Positions 16,603-26,002 of a DNA stretch of 64,000 nt are shown here, piece by piece. The DNA lies in contig NC_020829.1 of NCBI RefSeq assembly GCF_000349845.1, positions 3,231,001 to 3,295,000 of the forward strand, given 5' to 3'. Source of the DNA: Pseudomonas sp. ATCC 13867. Its GTDB lineage: Bacteria > Pseudomonadota > Gammaproteobacteria > Pseudomonadales > Pseudomonadaceae. The translations under genes were made by a program, and so were the position numbers. Within the stretch, counting starts at the first letter, position 1; every line of letters starts with the position of its first letter. The notes below the pieces were generated by a model. The model searched no databases and had not been told where the DNA came from. It saw only the letters and a list, made by a program, of their open reading frames with translations.

Positions 16603-19600
16603 ATGTCCAAGTTCTTCATCATGCGCCCCAACTTCGCGTGGGTGGTGGCGCTGTTCATCTCCCTGGCCGGCCTGCTGGTCATTCCGTTGCTGCCGGTGGC
16701 GCAGTACCCCAACGTGGCGCCGCCGCAGATCAGCGTGACCGCCACCTACCCCGGCGCCTCGGCGCAGGTGCTGGTGGACTCGGTCACCAGCGTGATCGAG
16801 GAGGAGCTCAACGGCGCCAAGGGCCTGCTCTACTTCGAGTCCACCAGCAACTCCAACGGCATGGCCGAGGTGGTGGTCACCTTCCAGCCCGGCACCAACC
16901 CGGAGCTGGCCCAGGTGGACGTGCAGAACCGCCTGAAGAAAGCCGAGGCGCGCATGCCCCAGGCCGTGCTCACCCAGGGGCTGGAGGTCGAGCAGACCAG
17001 CGCCGGCTTCCTGCTGATCTACGCGCTCAACTACAAGGAAGGCGCCCAGCGCAGCGATACCACCGCCCTGGGCGACTACGCCGCGCGCAACATCAACAAC
17101 GAGCTGCGCCGCGTCTCCGGCGTCGGCAAGCTGCAGTTCTTCTCCTCCGAAGCGGCCATGCGCGTCTGGATCGACCCGCAGAAGCTGGTGGGCTATGGCC
17201 TCTCCATCGATGATGTGGGCAACGCCATCCGCGGGCAAAACGTGCAGGTGCCGGCCGGCAGCTTCGGCAGCTCGCCGGGCAGCACCCAGCAGGAACTGAC
17301 CGCGACCCTGGCGGTGAAAGGCACCCTCGATGATCCGGCGGAGTTCGGCCGCGTCGTGCTGCGCGCCAATCCCGACGGCTCCACCGTGAAGCTGGCCGAT
17401 GTCGCACGCCTGGAAGTGGGCAGCGAAAGCTACAACTTCACCGCGCGCCTGAACGGCAAGCCGGCGGTGGCCGGCGCCATCCAGCTCTCCCCCGGCGCCA
17501 ACGCGCTGCAGACCGCCGCCCTGGTGAAGGAGCGCCTGGCCGAGCTGTCGGTGAACTTCCCCGACGACATCGAGTACTCGGTGCCCTACGACACCTCGCG
17601 CTTCGTCGACGTGGCCATCGAGAAGGTCATCCACACTCTGCTCGAAGCGATGGTGCTGGTGTTCCTGGTGATGTTCCTGTTCCTGCAGAACGTGCGCTAC
17701 ACCCTGATCCCGGCCATCGTGGTGCCGGTGTGCCTGCTCGGTACGCTGACGATGATGTACCTGCTGGGCTTCTCGGTGAACATGATGACCATGTTCGGCA
17801 TGGTGCTGGCCATCGGCATCCTGGTGGACGACGCCATCGTGGTGGTGGAGAACGTCGAGCGGATCATGGCCGAGGAAGGGCTCTCCCCCGCCGCCGCCAC
17901 GGTCAAGGCGATGGGCCAGGTGTCCGGCGCCATCGTCGGCATCACCCTGGTACTGTCGGCGGTGTTCCTGCCGCTGGCGTTCATGGCCGGCTCGGTGGGC
18001 GTGATCTACCAGCAGTTCTCCCTGTCGCTGGCGGTGTCGATCCTGTTCTCCGGCTTCCTCGCCCTGACCTTCACTCCGGCGCTGTGCGCCACCCTGCTCA
18101 AGCCGATCCCCGAGGGTCACCACGAGAAGCGCGGCTTCTTCGGCGCCTTCAACCGCGGCTTCGCGCGCCTGACCGCGCGCTACACCCTGCTCAACAGCGC
18201 ACTGGTCAAGCGTGCCGGGCGCTACATGCTGGTCTACGCCGGCATCATCGCCGTGCTCGGCTACACCTACGTGCGCCTGCCGGAGTCCTTCGTGCCGGTG
18301 GAAGACCAGGGCTACATGATCGTCGACATCCAACTGCCGCCGGGCGCCACCCGCGCGCGCACCGACCTCACCGGCCAGGAGCTGGAGCGCTACCTGATGT
18401 CCCGCGAGGCGGTCGATTCGGTGTTCCTGGTGATGGGCTTCAGCTTCTCCGGCATGGGCGAGAACGCCGCGCTGTCCTTCCCGACCCTGAAGGACTGGTC
18501 CGTGCGCAGCGCCGAGCAGTCCGCCGACGCGGAGGCCACGCACACCAACGAACGCTTCGCCGGGATCAGCGACGGCGCGATCATGGCGGTCACTCCGCCG
18601 CCGATCGACGGCCTGGGCAACTCCGGCGGTTTCGCCCTGCGCCTGCAGGACCGCGCCGGCCTCGGCCGCGACGCCCTGCTGGCGGCCCGCGACCAGTTGC
18701 TGGGCGAAGCCAACGGCAACCCGAAGATCCTCTACGCGATGATGGAAGGCCTCGCCGAAGCGCCGCAGCTGCGCCTGGAAATCGACCGCGACAAGGCACG
18801 CACCCTCGGCGTGAGCTTCGAGTCGATCAGCAGTGCGCTGTCCGCCGCCTTCGGTTCGTCGGTGATCAACGACTTCGCCAACGCCGGCCGCCAGCAACGC
18901 GTGGTGGTGCAGGCCGAACAGGGCGAGCGGATGACCCCGGAAGCCGTGCTCAAGCTCTACGTACCCAACGCCGGCGGCGAGCTGGTGCCGCTGTCCGCCT
19001 TCGTCAGCACCCGCTGGGAAGAAGGCCCGGTGCAACTGGTGCGCTACAACGGCTACCCGTCGATCCGCATCGCCGGCGACGCCGCGCCCGGCGTCAGCAC
19101 CGGCGAGGCGATGGCCGAAATGCAGCGCCTGGCCGCCGAACTGCCGGCGGGCATCAGCTACGAATGGACCGGCCTGTCCTACCAGGAGAGGGTCGCCAGC
19201 GGCCAGGCGACGCAACTGTTCGCCCTCGCCATCCTGGTGGTGTTCCTGCTGCTGGTGGCGCTCTACGAGAGCTGGGCGATCCCGCTGTCGGTGATGCTCA
19301 TCGTGCCCATCGGCGCCCTCGGCGCGGTGCTCGCGGTGACGGCCGTCGGCCTGCCCAACGACGTGTACTTCAAGGTCGGCCTGATCACTATCATCGGTCT
19401 TGCGGCGAAGAACGCGATCCTCATCGTCGAGTTCGCCAAGGAACTCTGGGAGAAGGGCTACAGCCTGCGCGAGGCCGCCATCGAGGCCGCTCGCCTGCGC
19501 TTCCGCCCGATCATCATGACCTCGATGGCCTTCATCCTCGGCGTGGTGCCGCTGACCATCGCCAGCGGCGCCGGCGCCGCCAGCCAGCGCGCCATCGGCA

Positions 19601-19734
19601 CCGGGGTGATCGGCGGGATGCTCAGCGCCACGCTGCTGGGGGTGATCTTCGTGCCCGTCTGCTTCGTCTGGCTGCTGTCGCTGCTGCGCCGCCAACCCAG
19701 GCCCGCCCATCCATCCCTCGAGGCCACGGAGTGA
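16603..19734 (+). CDS. mexD: MexD, RND multidrug efflux transporter
   Basis: Inner-membrane proton-driven pump of 1043 aa, the same length as P. aeruginosa MexD and very similar in remembered sequence. It has twelve membrane segments and two large periplasmic loops. Visible elements include the opening [20 protein letters not shown], the proton-relay aspartate pair in [15 protein letters not shown], and the later lysine in [16 protein letters not shown]. Substrates of MexCD-OprJ include fluoroquinolones, fourth-generation cephalosporins and biocides. GAGGAA precedes the ATG. The stop lies five bases before the oprJ start. Confidence 0.95.
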   Translation: MSKFFIMRPNFAWVVALFISLAGLLVIPLLPVAQYPNVAPPQISVTATYPGASAQVLVDSVTSVIEEELNGAKGLLYFESTSNSNGMAEVVVTFQPGTNPELAQVDVQNRLKKAEARMPQAVLTQGLEVEQTSAGFLLIYALNYKEGAQRSDTTALGDYAARNINNELRRVSGVGKLQFFSSEAAMRVWIDPQKLVGYGLSIDDVGNAIRGQNVQVPAGSFGSSPGSTQQELTATLAVKGTLDDPAEFGRVVLRANPDGSTVKLADVARLEVGSESYNFTARLNGKPAVAGAIQLSPGANALQTAALVKERLAELSVNFPDDIEYSVPYDTSRFVDVAIEKVIHTLLEAMVLVFLVMFLFLQNVRYTLIPAIVVPVCLLGTLTMMYLLGFSVNMMTMFGMVLAIGILVDDAIVVVENVERIMAEEGLSPAAATVKAMGQVSGAIVGITLVLSAVFLPLAFMAGSVGVIYQQFSLSLAVSILFSGFLALTFTPALCATLLKPIPEGHHEKRGFFGAFNRGFARLTARYTLLNSALVKRAGRYMLVYAGIIAVLGYTYVRLPESFVPVEDQGYMIVDIQLPPGATRARTDLTGQELERYLMSREAVDSVFLVMGFSFSGMGENAALSFPTLKDWSVRSAEQSADAEATHTNERFAGISDGAIMAVTPPPIDGLGNSGGFALRLQDRAGLGRDALLAARDQLLGEANGNPKILYAMMEGLAEAPQLRLEIDRDKARTLGVSFESISSALSAAFGSSVINDFANAGRQQRVVVQAEQGERMTPEAVLKLYVPNAGGELVPLSAFVSTRWEEGPVQLVRYNGYPSIRIAGDAAPGVSTGEAMAEMQRLAAELPAGISYEWTGLSYQERVASGQATQLFALAILVVFLLLVALYESWAIPLSVMLIVPIGALGAVLAVTAVGLPNDVYFKVGLITIIGLAAKNAILIVEFAKELWEKGYSLREAAIEAARLRFRPIIMTSMAFILGVVPLTIASGAGAASQRAIGTGVIGGMLSATLLGVIFVPVCFVWLLSLLRRQPRPAHPSLEATE

Positions 19735-19739
19735 CCGCC

Positions 19740-21164
19740 ATGCGCAAACCAGCCTTTGCCGCGTCAGCCCTGCTGCTGGTCCCGGCCCTGTTCCTGGCCG
19801 GCTGCTCCCTGGCGCCGACCTACGAACGTCCAGAAGCGCCCGTGGCCTCGAACTGGAGTGGCCCCGCCGCGCAGTCGGGCCGGGCCGCGAGCAACCTGGA
19901 CTGGCAGACCTTCATCGTCGACAGCGAACTGCGCGACCTGGTGAACATCGCCCTGGACAACAACCGCTCGCTGCGCCAGACCCTGCTCGATATCGAACAG
20001 GCCCGCGCGCAATACCGCATCCAGCGCTCCGAGCGAGTGCCGGGCCTCGGCGCGACAGCCAACGGCAACCGCCAGCGGCTGCCGGGGGATCTCTCCAGCG
20101 ACGGCCATTCCGGCGTGAGCAGCAGCTACCAGGTCGGCCTGTCGCTGCCCGAGTACGAAGTGGACCTGTTCGGCCGGGTGAAGAGCCTGACCGACGCCGC
20201 CCTGGAGCAATACCTCGCCACCGAGGAAGCCGCGCGCAGTGCGCAGATCGCCCTGGTCGCCGAAGTCAGCCAGGCCTACCTGAGCTACGACGGCGCCCAG
20301 CGTCGCCTGCAGCTCACCGAGCAGACCCTGGCCAGCCGCGAAGACTCGCTGGGCCTGATCGGCCAGCGGCGCACGGCCGGCGCCGCCACCGCGCTGGACT
20401 ACCAGGAAGCCCTGGGACTGGTGGAACAGTCCCGCGCCGAACTGGAAAGCAACGCGCGGCAGAAGCAGCAGGCGCTCAACGCCCTGGTGCTGCTGCTCGG
20501 CACCCCGGACGCGGCGAAACGCATCCCGCAGTTGCCGCAGAACAAGCCGATGCTGGTCCAGGACATCGCTCCCGGCACGCCGTCCGAACTGATCGAGCGG
20601 CGCCCGGACATCCTCGCCGCCGAGCACCAGCTCAAGGCGCGCAACGCCGACATCGGCGCGGCCCGCGCGGCGTTCTTCCCGCGCATCAGCCTGACCGGCA
20701 GCTTCGGCACCTCCAGTGCGGAAATGTCCGGACTGTTCGACGGCGGCTCGCGTTCCTGGAGCTTCGTGCCGACACTGTCGCTGCCGATCTTCGATGCCGG
20801 CCGCAACCGCGCCAACCTCGACCTGGCCAAGGTGCGCAAGGACTCCGCCGTGGCCGCCTACGAAGGCACTATCCAGACGGCATTCCGCGAAGTGGCCGAC
20901 GCCCTGGCGGCGACCGACACCCTGCGCCGCGAGGAAAGCGCCCGCCGCGCGCTGGCCAACACCACCAACGAGACGCTGAAGCTGGCCAAGGCGCGCTACG
21001 AAGGCGGCGTGGACAGCCACCTGCGCTACCTCGACGCACAGCGCAGCAACTTCATCAACGAGTCGGCCTACATCGAAACCAGCACCCAGCAGCAGATCGC
21101 CCTCGTCGACCTGTTCCGCGCCCTGGGCGGAGGCTGGAGCGGGGATGCGATGGCGCGGCGCTGA
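19740..21164 (+). CDS. oprJ: OprJ, outer-membrane efflux channel
   Basis: TolC-type outer-membrane factor of 474 aa (OprJ is 479). It has a lipoprotein signal (LLLVPALFLAGCSLAPTYERP, lipid on the cysteine), two OEP repeats with long helical hairpins, and the family phrases ERRPDILAAEHQLKARNADIG and DLFRALGGGW at the end. It forms the exit duct for MexCD. It starts five bases after the mexD stop, so translation is probably coupled. Confidence 0.93.
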   Translation: MRKPAFAASALLLVPALFLAGCSLAPTYERPEAPVASNWSGPAAQSGRAASNLDWQTFIVDSELRDLVNIALDNNRSLRQTLLDIEQARAQYRIQRSERVPGLGATANGNRQRLPGDLSSDGHSGVSSSYQVGLSLPEYEVDLFGRVKSLTDAALEQYLATEEAARSAQIALVAEVSQAYLSYDGAQRRLQLTEQTLASREDSLGLIGQRRTAGAATALDYQEALGLVEQSRAELESNARQKQQALNALVLLLGTPDAAKRIPQLPQNKPMLVQDIAPGTPSELIERRPDILAAEHQLKARNADIGAARAAFFPRISLTGSFGTSSAEMSGLFDGGSRSWSFVPTLSLPIFDAGRNRANLDLAKVRKDSAVAAYEGTIQTAFREVADALAATDTLRREESARRALANTTNETLKLAKARYEGGVDSHLRYLDAQRSNFINESAYIETSTQQQIALVDLFRALGGGWSGDAMARR

Positions 21165-21218
21165 TCACGCCCCCGCCGGCGGTGCGGCCCCCGCAGGGCG
21201 GACTCCTCTCGCGATGGA

Positions 21219-21245
21219 TTTCGCGGACAGAGTCAGCTCCTACGG
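21219..21245 (+). repeat. Dispersed GCGGAC repeat, copy A
   Basis: TTTCGCGGACAGAGTCAGCTCCTACG belongs to a family with copies at 22601, 22842 and 41750. The core is GCGGAC-A(A/G)(A/G)-GTCCGC; this copy has GTCAGC on the right arm. It lies in the 241-base gap between oprJ and mgtC, which also holds a GGGGCA/TGCCCC hairpin near 21254-21272 and no gene. Confidence 0.55.
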
Positions 21246-21405
21246 GGTGATCCGGGGCAGTAACGTTGCCCCCGACAGGGCGCTCTGCCCCATATCACCC
21301 CGCTTCACCCGATAGCCCGATAGACTGGCCCGACTTTCATCCTCTTCGGGGCGAATCGACCCTTCCCACTGGCGTCGGCGCACGGCCGGCGCGGAGCGTA
21401 ACGTA

Positions 21406-22098
21406 ATGCACTTCGAGATCATCCTGGACCTGTTCGCAGCCCTCTGTTTCGGCGCGCTGATCGGCATGGAGCGGCAATGGCGGCAGCGTTTCACCGGCGT
21501 CGCCACCCACGGCCTGGTCGCCCTCGGCGCGGCCACCTTCGCCACCCTGCCCTTCCTCATGGGCGCGGAGGACCAGGTGGTGCGCATGTCCGCCCAGGTG
21601 GTCACCGGCATCGGTTTCCTCGGCGCCGGCGTGATCATGCGCGACGGTCTGAGCGTTCGCGGCCTGAGCACCGCCGCCACGATCTGGTGCACCGGCGCGG
21701 TAGGCGTGCTGGCCGGCAGCGGCTTCTTCCTCGCCGCGCTGTCCGCCACCCTGCTGATCGTCCTGTGCAACCTGACGCTACCGCCGGTGACCCGCTGGAT
21801 CCAGCGCTACGCGCCCATCGAGCCGAGCAGCGAACGCTACTACCTGATCGAGACGGTGACCGAAGCGCATCAGGAAGCTCTGGTGCGCTCCACCCTGCTC
21901 AATCGCCTGAGCGTCAACGGCCTGGCCCTGCAGCGCCTGGAAAGCCATGCGCGCAAGACCGGCGGCGAGGTGGAAGTGACGGCCCTGGTGCTCGCCCCCA
22001 GCAGCAAGGACAGCCTGCTGGAAACCCTGGTGGGCGAACTGGCGCTGGCCCCGTATGTCTCGGCGGCATGCTGGTCGATCAGCGAAGAACCACAGTGA
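21406..22098 (+). CDS. MgtC/SapB-family inner-membrane protein (copy 1)
   Basis: Protein of 230 aa. Residues 1-130 form four or five membrane segments with MgtC-family signatures (FGALIGMERQ; GIGFLGAGVIMRDGLSVRGLSTAATIW). A cytoplasmic domain of about 85 residues follows. MgtC proteins help survival in low magnesium and inside host cells and act on ATP synthase and ion balance rather than as clear transporters. A second copy lies at 25298-26002. This copy has no PmrA-type promoter that I can see. Confidence 0.85.
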   Translation: MHFEIILDLFAALCFGALIGMERQWRQRFTGVATHGLVALGAATFATLPFLMGAEDQVVRMSAQVVTGIGFLGAGVIMRDGLSVRGLSTAATIWCTGAVGVLAGSGFFLAALSATLLIVLCNLTLPPVTRWIQRYAPIEPSSERYYLIETVTEAHQEALVRSTLLNRLSVNGLALQRLESHARKTGGEVEVTALVLAPSSKDSLLETLVGELALAPYVSAACWSISEEPQ

Positions 22099-22101
22099 AA
22101 C

Positions 22102-22145
22102 CCCGCCATGAAGAGGGAGCTGGTCGGCTCCCTCTTCATGGCGGG
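22102..22145. terminator. Perfect 19-bp hairpin between mgtC copy 1 and the cupin gene
   Basis: Bases 22102-22120 and 22127-22145 pair perfectly over 19 bp around the six-base loop TGGTCG. The hairpin starts three bases after the mgtC stop and ends three bases before the cupin stop of the opposite strand. It should end both transcripts, although neither side has a clear T-run. Confidence 0.75.
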
Positions 22146-22148
22146 CAA

Positions 22149-22493
22149 TCAGGCGAAGACGAAGTACTTGCGCACCGTTTCCACCACTTCCCAGGTGCCC
22201 TTCATGCCCGGCTCGATGACGAACACATCGCCGGCACGCAGGTGGATCGGCTGCTCGCCCTCGGGGGTAATGACGCAGTAGCCATCGAGGAAATGGCAGT
22301 ACTCCCACTTCCCGTAGTTCACCTCGAACTTGCCAGGGGTGCAGATCCAGGTGCCCATGATCTTGCTGCCGTCTTTCGAGGTGTAGGCATTGAGGTTGAC
22401 GGTGTGCGGGTCGCCGCCGATGCGTTTCCATTGGGTGGCGTCCAGCACCGGGGTCGGACAGGTTTCGCGCAGCACGGTAATGAAGTCGGACAT
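22149..22493 (-). CDS. Cupin-domain protein (cupin_3/EutQ-like)
   Basis: Single-domain cupin of 114 aa with the two barrel motifs YGKWEYCHFLDGYCVITPEG and LRAGDVFVIEPGMKGTWEV. It belongs to the DUF861/cupin_3 type that includes (S)-ureidoglycine aminohydrolase-like and EutQ-like proteins. Classical metal histidines are few (H72 region only), so activity is uncertain. The ATG at 22493 has GGAG five bases upstream; the frame extends to 22532 without a better site. Confidence 0.7.
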   Translation of the reverse strand: MSDFITVLRETCPTPVLDATQWKRIGGDPHTVNLNAYTSKDGSKIMGTWICTPGKFEVNYGKWEYCHFLDGYCVITPEGEQPIHLRAGDVFVIEPGMKGTWEVVETVRKYFVFA

Positions 22494-22861
22494 CTCAGCT
22501 CCGGGTCGATCCAGTGAAGGGCCCGTCACCATAGGTCGGCGTAACGCCCGAGAGTTGCCTGGGGCCGACCTGCGGTTGTCCGTGGCCGGCTTGTCGGAGC
22601 TTCGCGGACAAGGTCCGCTACCTACCGGACAGTTCCAGGCTCGGATCAGCCGAAGGCTGGCTCGAAGGGGGAGCGAAGCGAATCACCCCGGGCAAAACCG
22701 GGGCCGGATGATGGGGCAAGACCTTTTGCTTCCTTTTGTGAGGGCGGCTATCCGACGTTTGACGAAAGGGACTCGCCCAAGGGGCGAAACCCAATACATC
22801 AGCACACGCCGAAGCGATGCAGAATCTCCCAACCAAAAAGCATCGCGGACAGAGTCCGCTA
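22494..22861. other. Gene-free region with dispersed repeats
   Basis: These 368 bases between the cupin start and the end of the RlmN-like gene hold two copies of the GCGGAC repeat (22601-22625 and 22842-22866). Between them lies a mixed-composition stretch, GGGGGAGCGAAGCGAATCACC through CTTTTGCTTCCTTTTGTGAG, of the kind found repeatedly between pseudomonad genes. No convincing coding frame is present. Confidence 0.6.
22601..22625 (+). repeat. Dispersed GCGGAC repeat, copy B
   Basis: TTCGCGGACAAGGTCCGCTACCTAC. GCGGAC and GTCCGC form a 6-bp hairpin with a three-base loop. Confidence 0.6.
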
Positions 22862-22866
22862 CTACG
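22842..22866 (+). repeat. Dispersed GCGGAC repeat, copy C
   Basis: ATCGCGGACAGAGTCCGCTACTACG. Its right end contains the complement of the TAG stop of the RlmN-like gene, so the repeat supplies that stop codon. Confidence 0.6.
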
Positions 22867-23899
22867 AGGGCATCCGCCGGCGCGACGAGGCGATCAGCCC
22901 GGTGGCACGGGCACGCAGTTGGCCGCAGCCGCCGTCGACGTCCTGCCCGGCACTGTTGCGCACCTTGGTCAGCACGCCCCGGCTGTGCAGGTAACGGACG
23001 ATCTCATCGATGCGCTCGCCGTCCGGGCGCTGGTACTGGTCGCCTTCGAGGCTGTTGAAGGGGATCAGGTTGAGGATGCCGAACTTGCCCTTGAGCAGGC
23101 GCAGGATGCCGTCGAGCTCGTCCTGGCTGTCGTTGATGCCCTTGAGCAGCGTCCACTGGTACTGGACCGGATAGCCGACCTGGCGGGCATAGGTTTCGCC
23201 CAGCTCCACCAGTTCCTCCGGGCTGAGCTTCGGCGCGCGCGGCAGCAGCCGTTCGCGCAGCTCGGCGTTGCTGGTGTGCAGCGAGAGCGCCAGCGCCGGC
23301 TTGATCTTCTGTTGCGGCAGGCGCTCGAACACACGCGGATCACCGACGGTGGAGAACACCAGGTTCTTGTGGCCGATGCCGCCGTCGGTGCCGAGGCGGT
23401 CGATGGCTTCGAGCACGCTGTCGAGGTTGTGCGCCGGCTCGCCCATGCCCATGAACACCACGCGCTTCACCGCTCGCACGCGGCGGGCCAGCACCACCTG
23501 GGCCAGGATTTCCATCGCGCTCACCTGGCGCAGCAGGCCACTCTTGCCAGTCATGCAGAACAGGCAGCCCACCGCGCAGCCGACCTGGGTGGACACGCAC
23601 ACGCCGCCGCGCGGCAGCAGCACGCTTTCCACCATCTGCCCGTCGTGCAGTTGCACCAGCAGGCGCTCGGAGCCGTCCGCGCCGGGGTGCCGGGAATGCA
23701 GGCGCGCCAGCTGCGCAAGTTCGGCGTCGATGCCCGCCACGCCGTTGCGCACGGAGAGCGGCAGGAAGTCTGCGCTGGCCTGGCGCCGCGTGCCGCTGTC
23801 CAGCGCCCTGCCCTGCAGCCAGGCGCGCAGCATCCGGGCGCGGTGCAGGGGCAGCGCTCCGAGGGTGGCGAGACGTTGGTCGAGGTCGGTGAAGTGCAT
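22862..23899 (-). CDS. RlmN-like radical SAM RNA methyltransferase
   Basis: Protein of 345 aa related to RlmN/Cfr, which methylate C2 or C8 of A2503 in 23S rRNA (RlmN also acts on tRNA). The radical-SAM cluster motif CxxxCxxC is seen as CAVGCLFC after STQVG. Other family phrases are VVFMGMGEPAHNLD, ALSLHTSNAELRERLLPRAP, TLLKGINDSQDEL and LIPFN. A C-terminal cysteine (GQDVDGGCGQL) is in place for the methyl-cysteine intermediate. Genomes of this genus also carry a conserved rlmN by pilW/ispG, so this is probably a paralogue. The stop codon lies in a dispersed repeat. Confidence 0.85.
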   Translation of the reverse strand: MHFTDLDQRLATLGALPLHRARMLRAWLQGRALDSGTRRQASADFLPLSVRNGVAGIDAELAQLARLHSRHPGADGSERLLVQLHDGQMVESVLLPRGGVCVSTQVGCAVGCLFCMTGKSGLLRQVSAMEILAQVVLARRVRAVKRVVFMGMGEPAHNLDSVLEAIDRLGTDGGIGHKNLVFSTVGDPRVFERLPQQKIKPALALSLHTSNAELRERLLPRAPKLSPEELVELGETYARQVGYPVQYQWTLLKGINDSQDELDGILRLLKGKFGILNLIPFNSLEGDQYQRPDGERIDEIVRYLHSRGVLTKVRNSAGQDVDGGCGQLRARATGLIASSRRRMPS

Positions 23900-24024
23900 G
23901 GGGCGCGCATGCTACCACCGGCGGGGTTGGCGGCGTAGCGCGGGCTGTCGCCGCGCCCGCCACTGGAGCGCCGGGCGCGGCGGTGCTAGGGTCAGCCCTT
24001 GCCCATCGCAACAGGATGTTCGCC

Positions 24025-25170
24025 ATGCGCCTGACCGGCCCGCTCGCACTCAGCTGCTCGCTCACCCTCGCCTGCATTCCCCCGGCCAACGCCGTGGCGC
24101 CGGACTTCGATGCCAAGGTGCAGAGGGCCGCCGAGGCAGTGATGCGCGAACACGCTATCGCGGGGCTGGCGATCGGCGTCACCGACAACGGCGAGCAGCG
24201 CTTCTACAACTTCGGCCTGGCGTCGAAGGAAAGCCGCCAGCCGGTCACCAGCGATACCCTGTTCGAGGTCGGCTCGATCAGCAAGACCTTCACCGTGACC
24301 CTCGCCGCCTTCGCCCAGGCCGCCGGCAAGCTGTCGCTGAAGGCGAGCCCCACCCGCTATATGCCGGAGCTGCGCGGCAGCGCGCTGGACAAGGTCAGCC
24401 TGATCAACCTCGCCACCCATACCGCCGGCGGCTTCCCGTTGCAGATTCCCGAGGCGGTGCAAACGTCCGCGCAGCTCACCGAGTACTACAACGACTGGCA
24501 GCCGCAGTACCTCGCCGGCACCCAGCGCACCTACGCCAACCCGAGCATCGCCCTGGTCGGCTTCGCCACCGAGCGGGCACTCGACGTGCCGTTCAAGACG
24601 GCGATGCAGCGCAACGTGTTCGCCCCGCTGGGCCTCTCCAACACCCATATCGAGGTGCCGGTGACCCGCCAGGGCTACTACGCCCAGGGCTACGACAAGA
24701 ACGACGCGCCGGTGCGGCTCAACCCCGACGTGCTGGCCGACGTGGCCTACGGCGTACGCAGCAGCAGCCGCGACCTGCTGCACTTCGTCGAGATCCAGCT
24801 GGGCCGGGTCAAGCCGGGGGAGAAGCTGCAGGCCGCGCTCGACGCCACCCGCACCGGCTACTACAAGGTCGGCCCGATGACCCAGGACCTGATCTGGGAG
24901 CAGTACGCCTACCCGCCGAAGCTGGCCGAGCTGCAGCAGTACAACGGCAGCCAGATGATCCAGGGCAACCAGGTGGTCACCGCCCTCACCCCACCGTTGC
25001 CGCCGCAGCAGAAGGTCTGGGTGAACAAGACCGGCGCCACCGCAGGCTTCGGCGCCTACGTGGCGTTCGTGCCGGCGAAACAGCGCGGCATCGTGCTGCT
25101 CGCCAACCGCAACTATCCCAACGAGGCGCGGGTGAAGCTGGCCTGGGACATTCTTTCATGGTTGGAGTGA
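24025..25170 (+). CDS. ampC: Class C beta-lactamase (AmpC/PDC-like)
   Basis: Periplasmic serine beta-lactamase of 381 aa with a Sec signal peptide ending near ANA-VAPDF (residue 23). Active-site motifs are SISK (residues 84-87, nucleophile S84), YAN (170-172) and KTG (335-337), all as in class C enzymes. The C-terminal half (GAYVAFVP...LANRNYPNEARVKLAWDIL) closely follows P. aeruginosa PDC. The ATG at 24025 has AGGA eight bases upstream. No divergent ampR gene is present. The upstream neighbour is the RlmN-like gene, so regulation differs from the usual ampR-ampC pair or acts in trans. Confidence 0.9.
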   Translation: MRLTGPLALSCSLTLACIPPANAVAPDFDAKVQRAAEAVMREHAIAGLAIGVTDNGEQRFYNFGLASKESRQPVTSDTLFEVGSISKTFTVTLAAFAQAAGKLSLKASPTRYMPELRGSALDKVSLINLATHTAGGFPLQIPEAVQTSAQLTEYYNDWQPQYLAGTQRTYANPSIALVGFATERALDVPFKTAMQRNVFAPLGLSNTHIEVPVTRQGYYAQGYDKNDAPVRLNPDVLADVAYGVRSSSRDLLHFVEIQLGRVKPGEKLQAALDATRTGYYKVGPMTQDLIWEQYAYPPKLAELQQYNGSQMIQGNQVVTALTPPLPPQQKVWVNKTGATAGFGAYVAFVPAKQRGIVLLANRNYPNEARVKLAWDILSWLE

Positions 25171-25184
25171 GTCGGTACGCCCCC

Positions 25185-25263
25185 CTGCAGGAGCGAGCTT
25201 GCTCGCGAACCACCCGACACCGATGCCGTCGGCAAATCTGTTCGCGAGCAGGCTCGCTCCTGC
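25185..25263. repeat. REPIN-type inverted REP pair
   Basis: One REP (25185-25210, core GAGCGAGCTTGCTCGCGAAC) is followed by an inverted partner (25240-25263, GTTCGCGAGCAGGCTCGCTCC). A 29-base spacer separates them, itself containing CCGAC/GTCGG arms. The 79-base unit can fold into one long hairpin between the convergent ampC and mgtC genes. Confidence 0.85.
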
Positions 25264-25297
25264 GAAGAGCCCCGCCACAATGCCGGCTCGGTGATTC

Positions 25298-26002
25298 TCA
25301 GTCGCTTGCCAGCTCGAACAACTGCCAGCGCACCGAGCTGACGCCTTTCTCCAGGCTGATGCGGCTGACCATGCGCTCCAGCTGGCCGGCGGCGCCGTGG
25401 CCGCCGAGCAGTTCGGCACGTACTTCCAGTTTCGCCGGGTTCGGCTGGTCCTCGCTGTGCAGCGACTGCAGGCGCAGTTCGCCACCGTCCAGGCTGTGCA
25501 GCATCAGGCTGCGCACCTGGATCTCGTCCTCGGCGCGGCAGACGATGGCCACCCCGTAGCGCTGCTCCGCCTCGCTGGCCGGCAGCATGTCCTGGTGGTT
25601 CAGGCGCGAAGCGATGTCGCGCAGCAGGATATTGGCGCACAGCACCACCACGCTGCCCAGCGCCGCCTCCAGCAGCAGGCCCATGCTGCACAGCACGCCG
25701 ATGGCGGCGGTGCACCAGAGGGTGGCCGCGGTATTCAGGCCGCGTACGTTGAGGCCGTCGCGCATGATCACGCCGCCGCCGAGGAAACCGATGCCGGAAA
25801 CCACGTAGGCGGCGATGCGCGGGGCGTCCGCCGAGAGGCCCGGCATGGCCTGGGTCATCAGCACGAACAGGCAGGCGCCGGTGCTGACCAGGGCATTGGT
25901 GCGCAGGCCGGTGAGGCGCTGGCGCAATTGGCGTTCGGCGCCGATCAGGGCGCCCAGGGCAAGTGCCGCGGCCACCCGCAGCAGGAAGATTTTCCAATCC
26001 AT
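25298..26002 (-). CDS. mgtC: MgtC/SapB-family inner-membrane protein (copy 2)
   Basis: Protein of 234 aa. The membrane part (residues 1-130) includes LGALIGAERQLRQRLTGLRTN and GIGFLGGGVIMRDGLNVRGLNTAATLW. A C-terminal cytoplasmic domain follows. MgtC proteins adapt cells to low magnesium and to macrophages by acting on ATP synthase and membrane potential. A PmrA/PhoP-type promoter at 26319-26351 and a ~310-base leader precede the gene, so two-component control by magnesium or cationic stress is likely. It is about 35-40% identical by eye to the copy at 21406. Confidence 0.88.
   Translation of the reverse strand: MDWKIFLLRVAAALALGALIGAERQLRQRLTGLRTNALVSTGACLFVLMTQAMPGLSADAPRIAAYVVSGIGFLGGGVIMRDGLNVRGLNTAATLWCTAAIGVLCSMGLLLEAALGSVVVLCANILLRDIASRLNHQDMLPASEAEQRYGVAIVCRAEDEIQVRSLMLHSLDGGELRLQSLHSEDQPNPAKLEVRAELLGGHGAAGQLERMVSRISLEKGVSSVRWQLFELASD

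Noticed and set aside
15367..19710. Very long open frame on the minus strand opposite mexC-mexD
   Set aside because: It is the mirror of strongly coding plus-strand genes. Its His/Gln/Ala/Gly-rich translation has no domain, and such frames are common opposite GC-rich genes.
22618..22836. Possible 72-aa gene in the gap before the RlmN-like gene
   Set aside because: It lies in repeat-like sequence shared between intergenic regions of pseudomonads, lacks a ribosome site and has no family.
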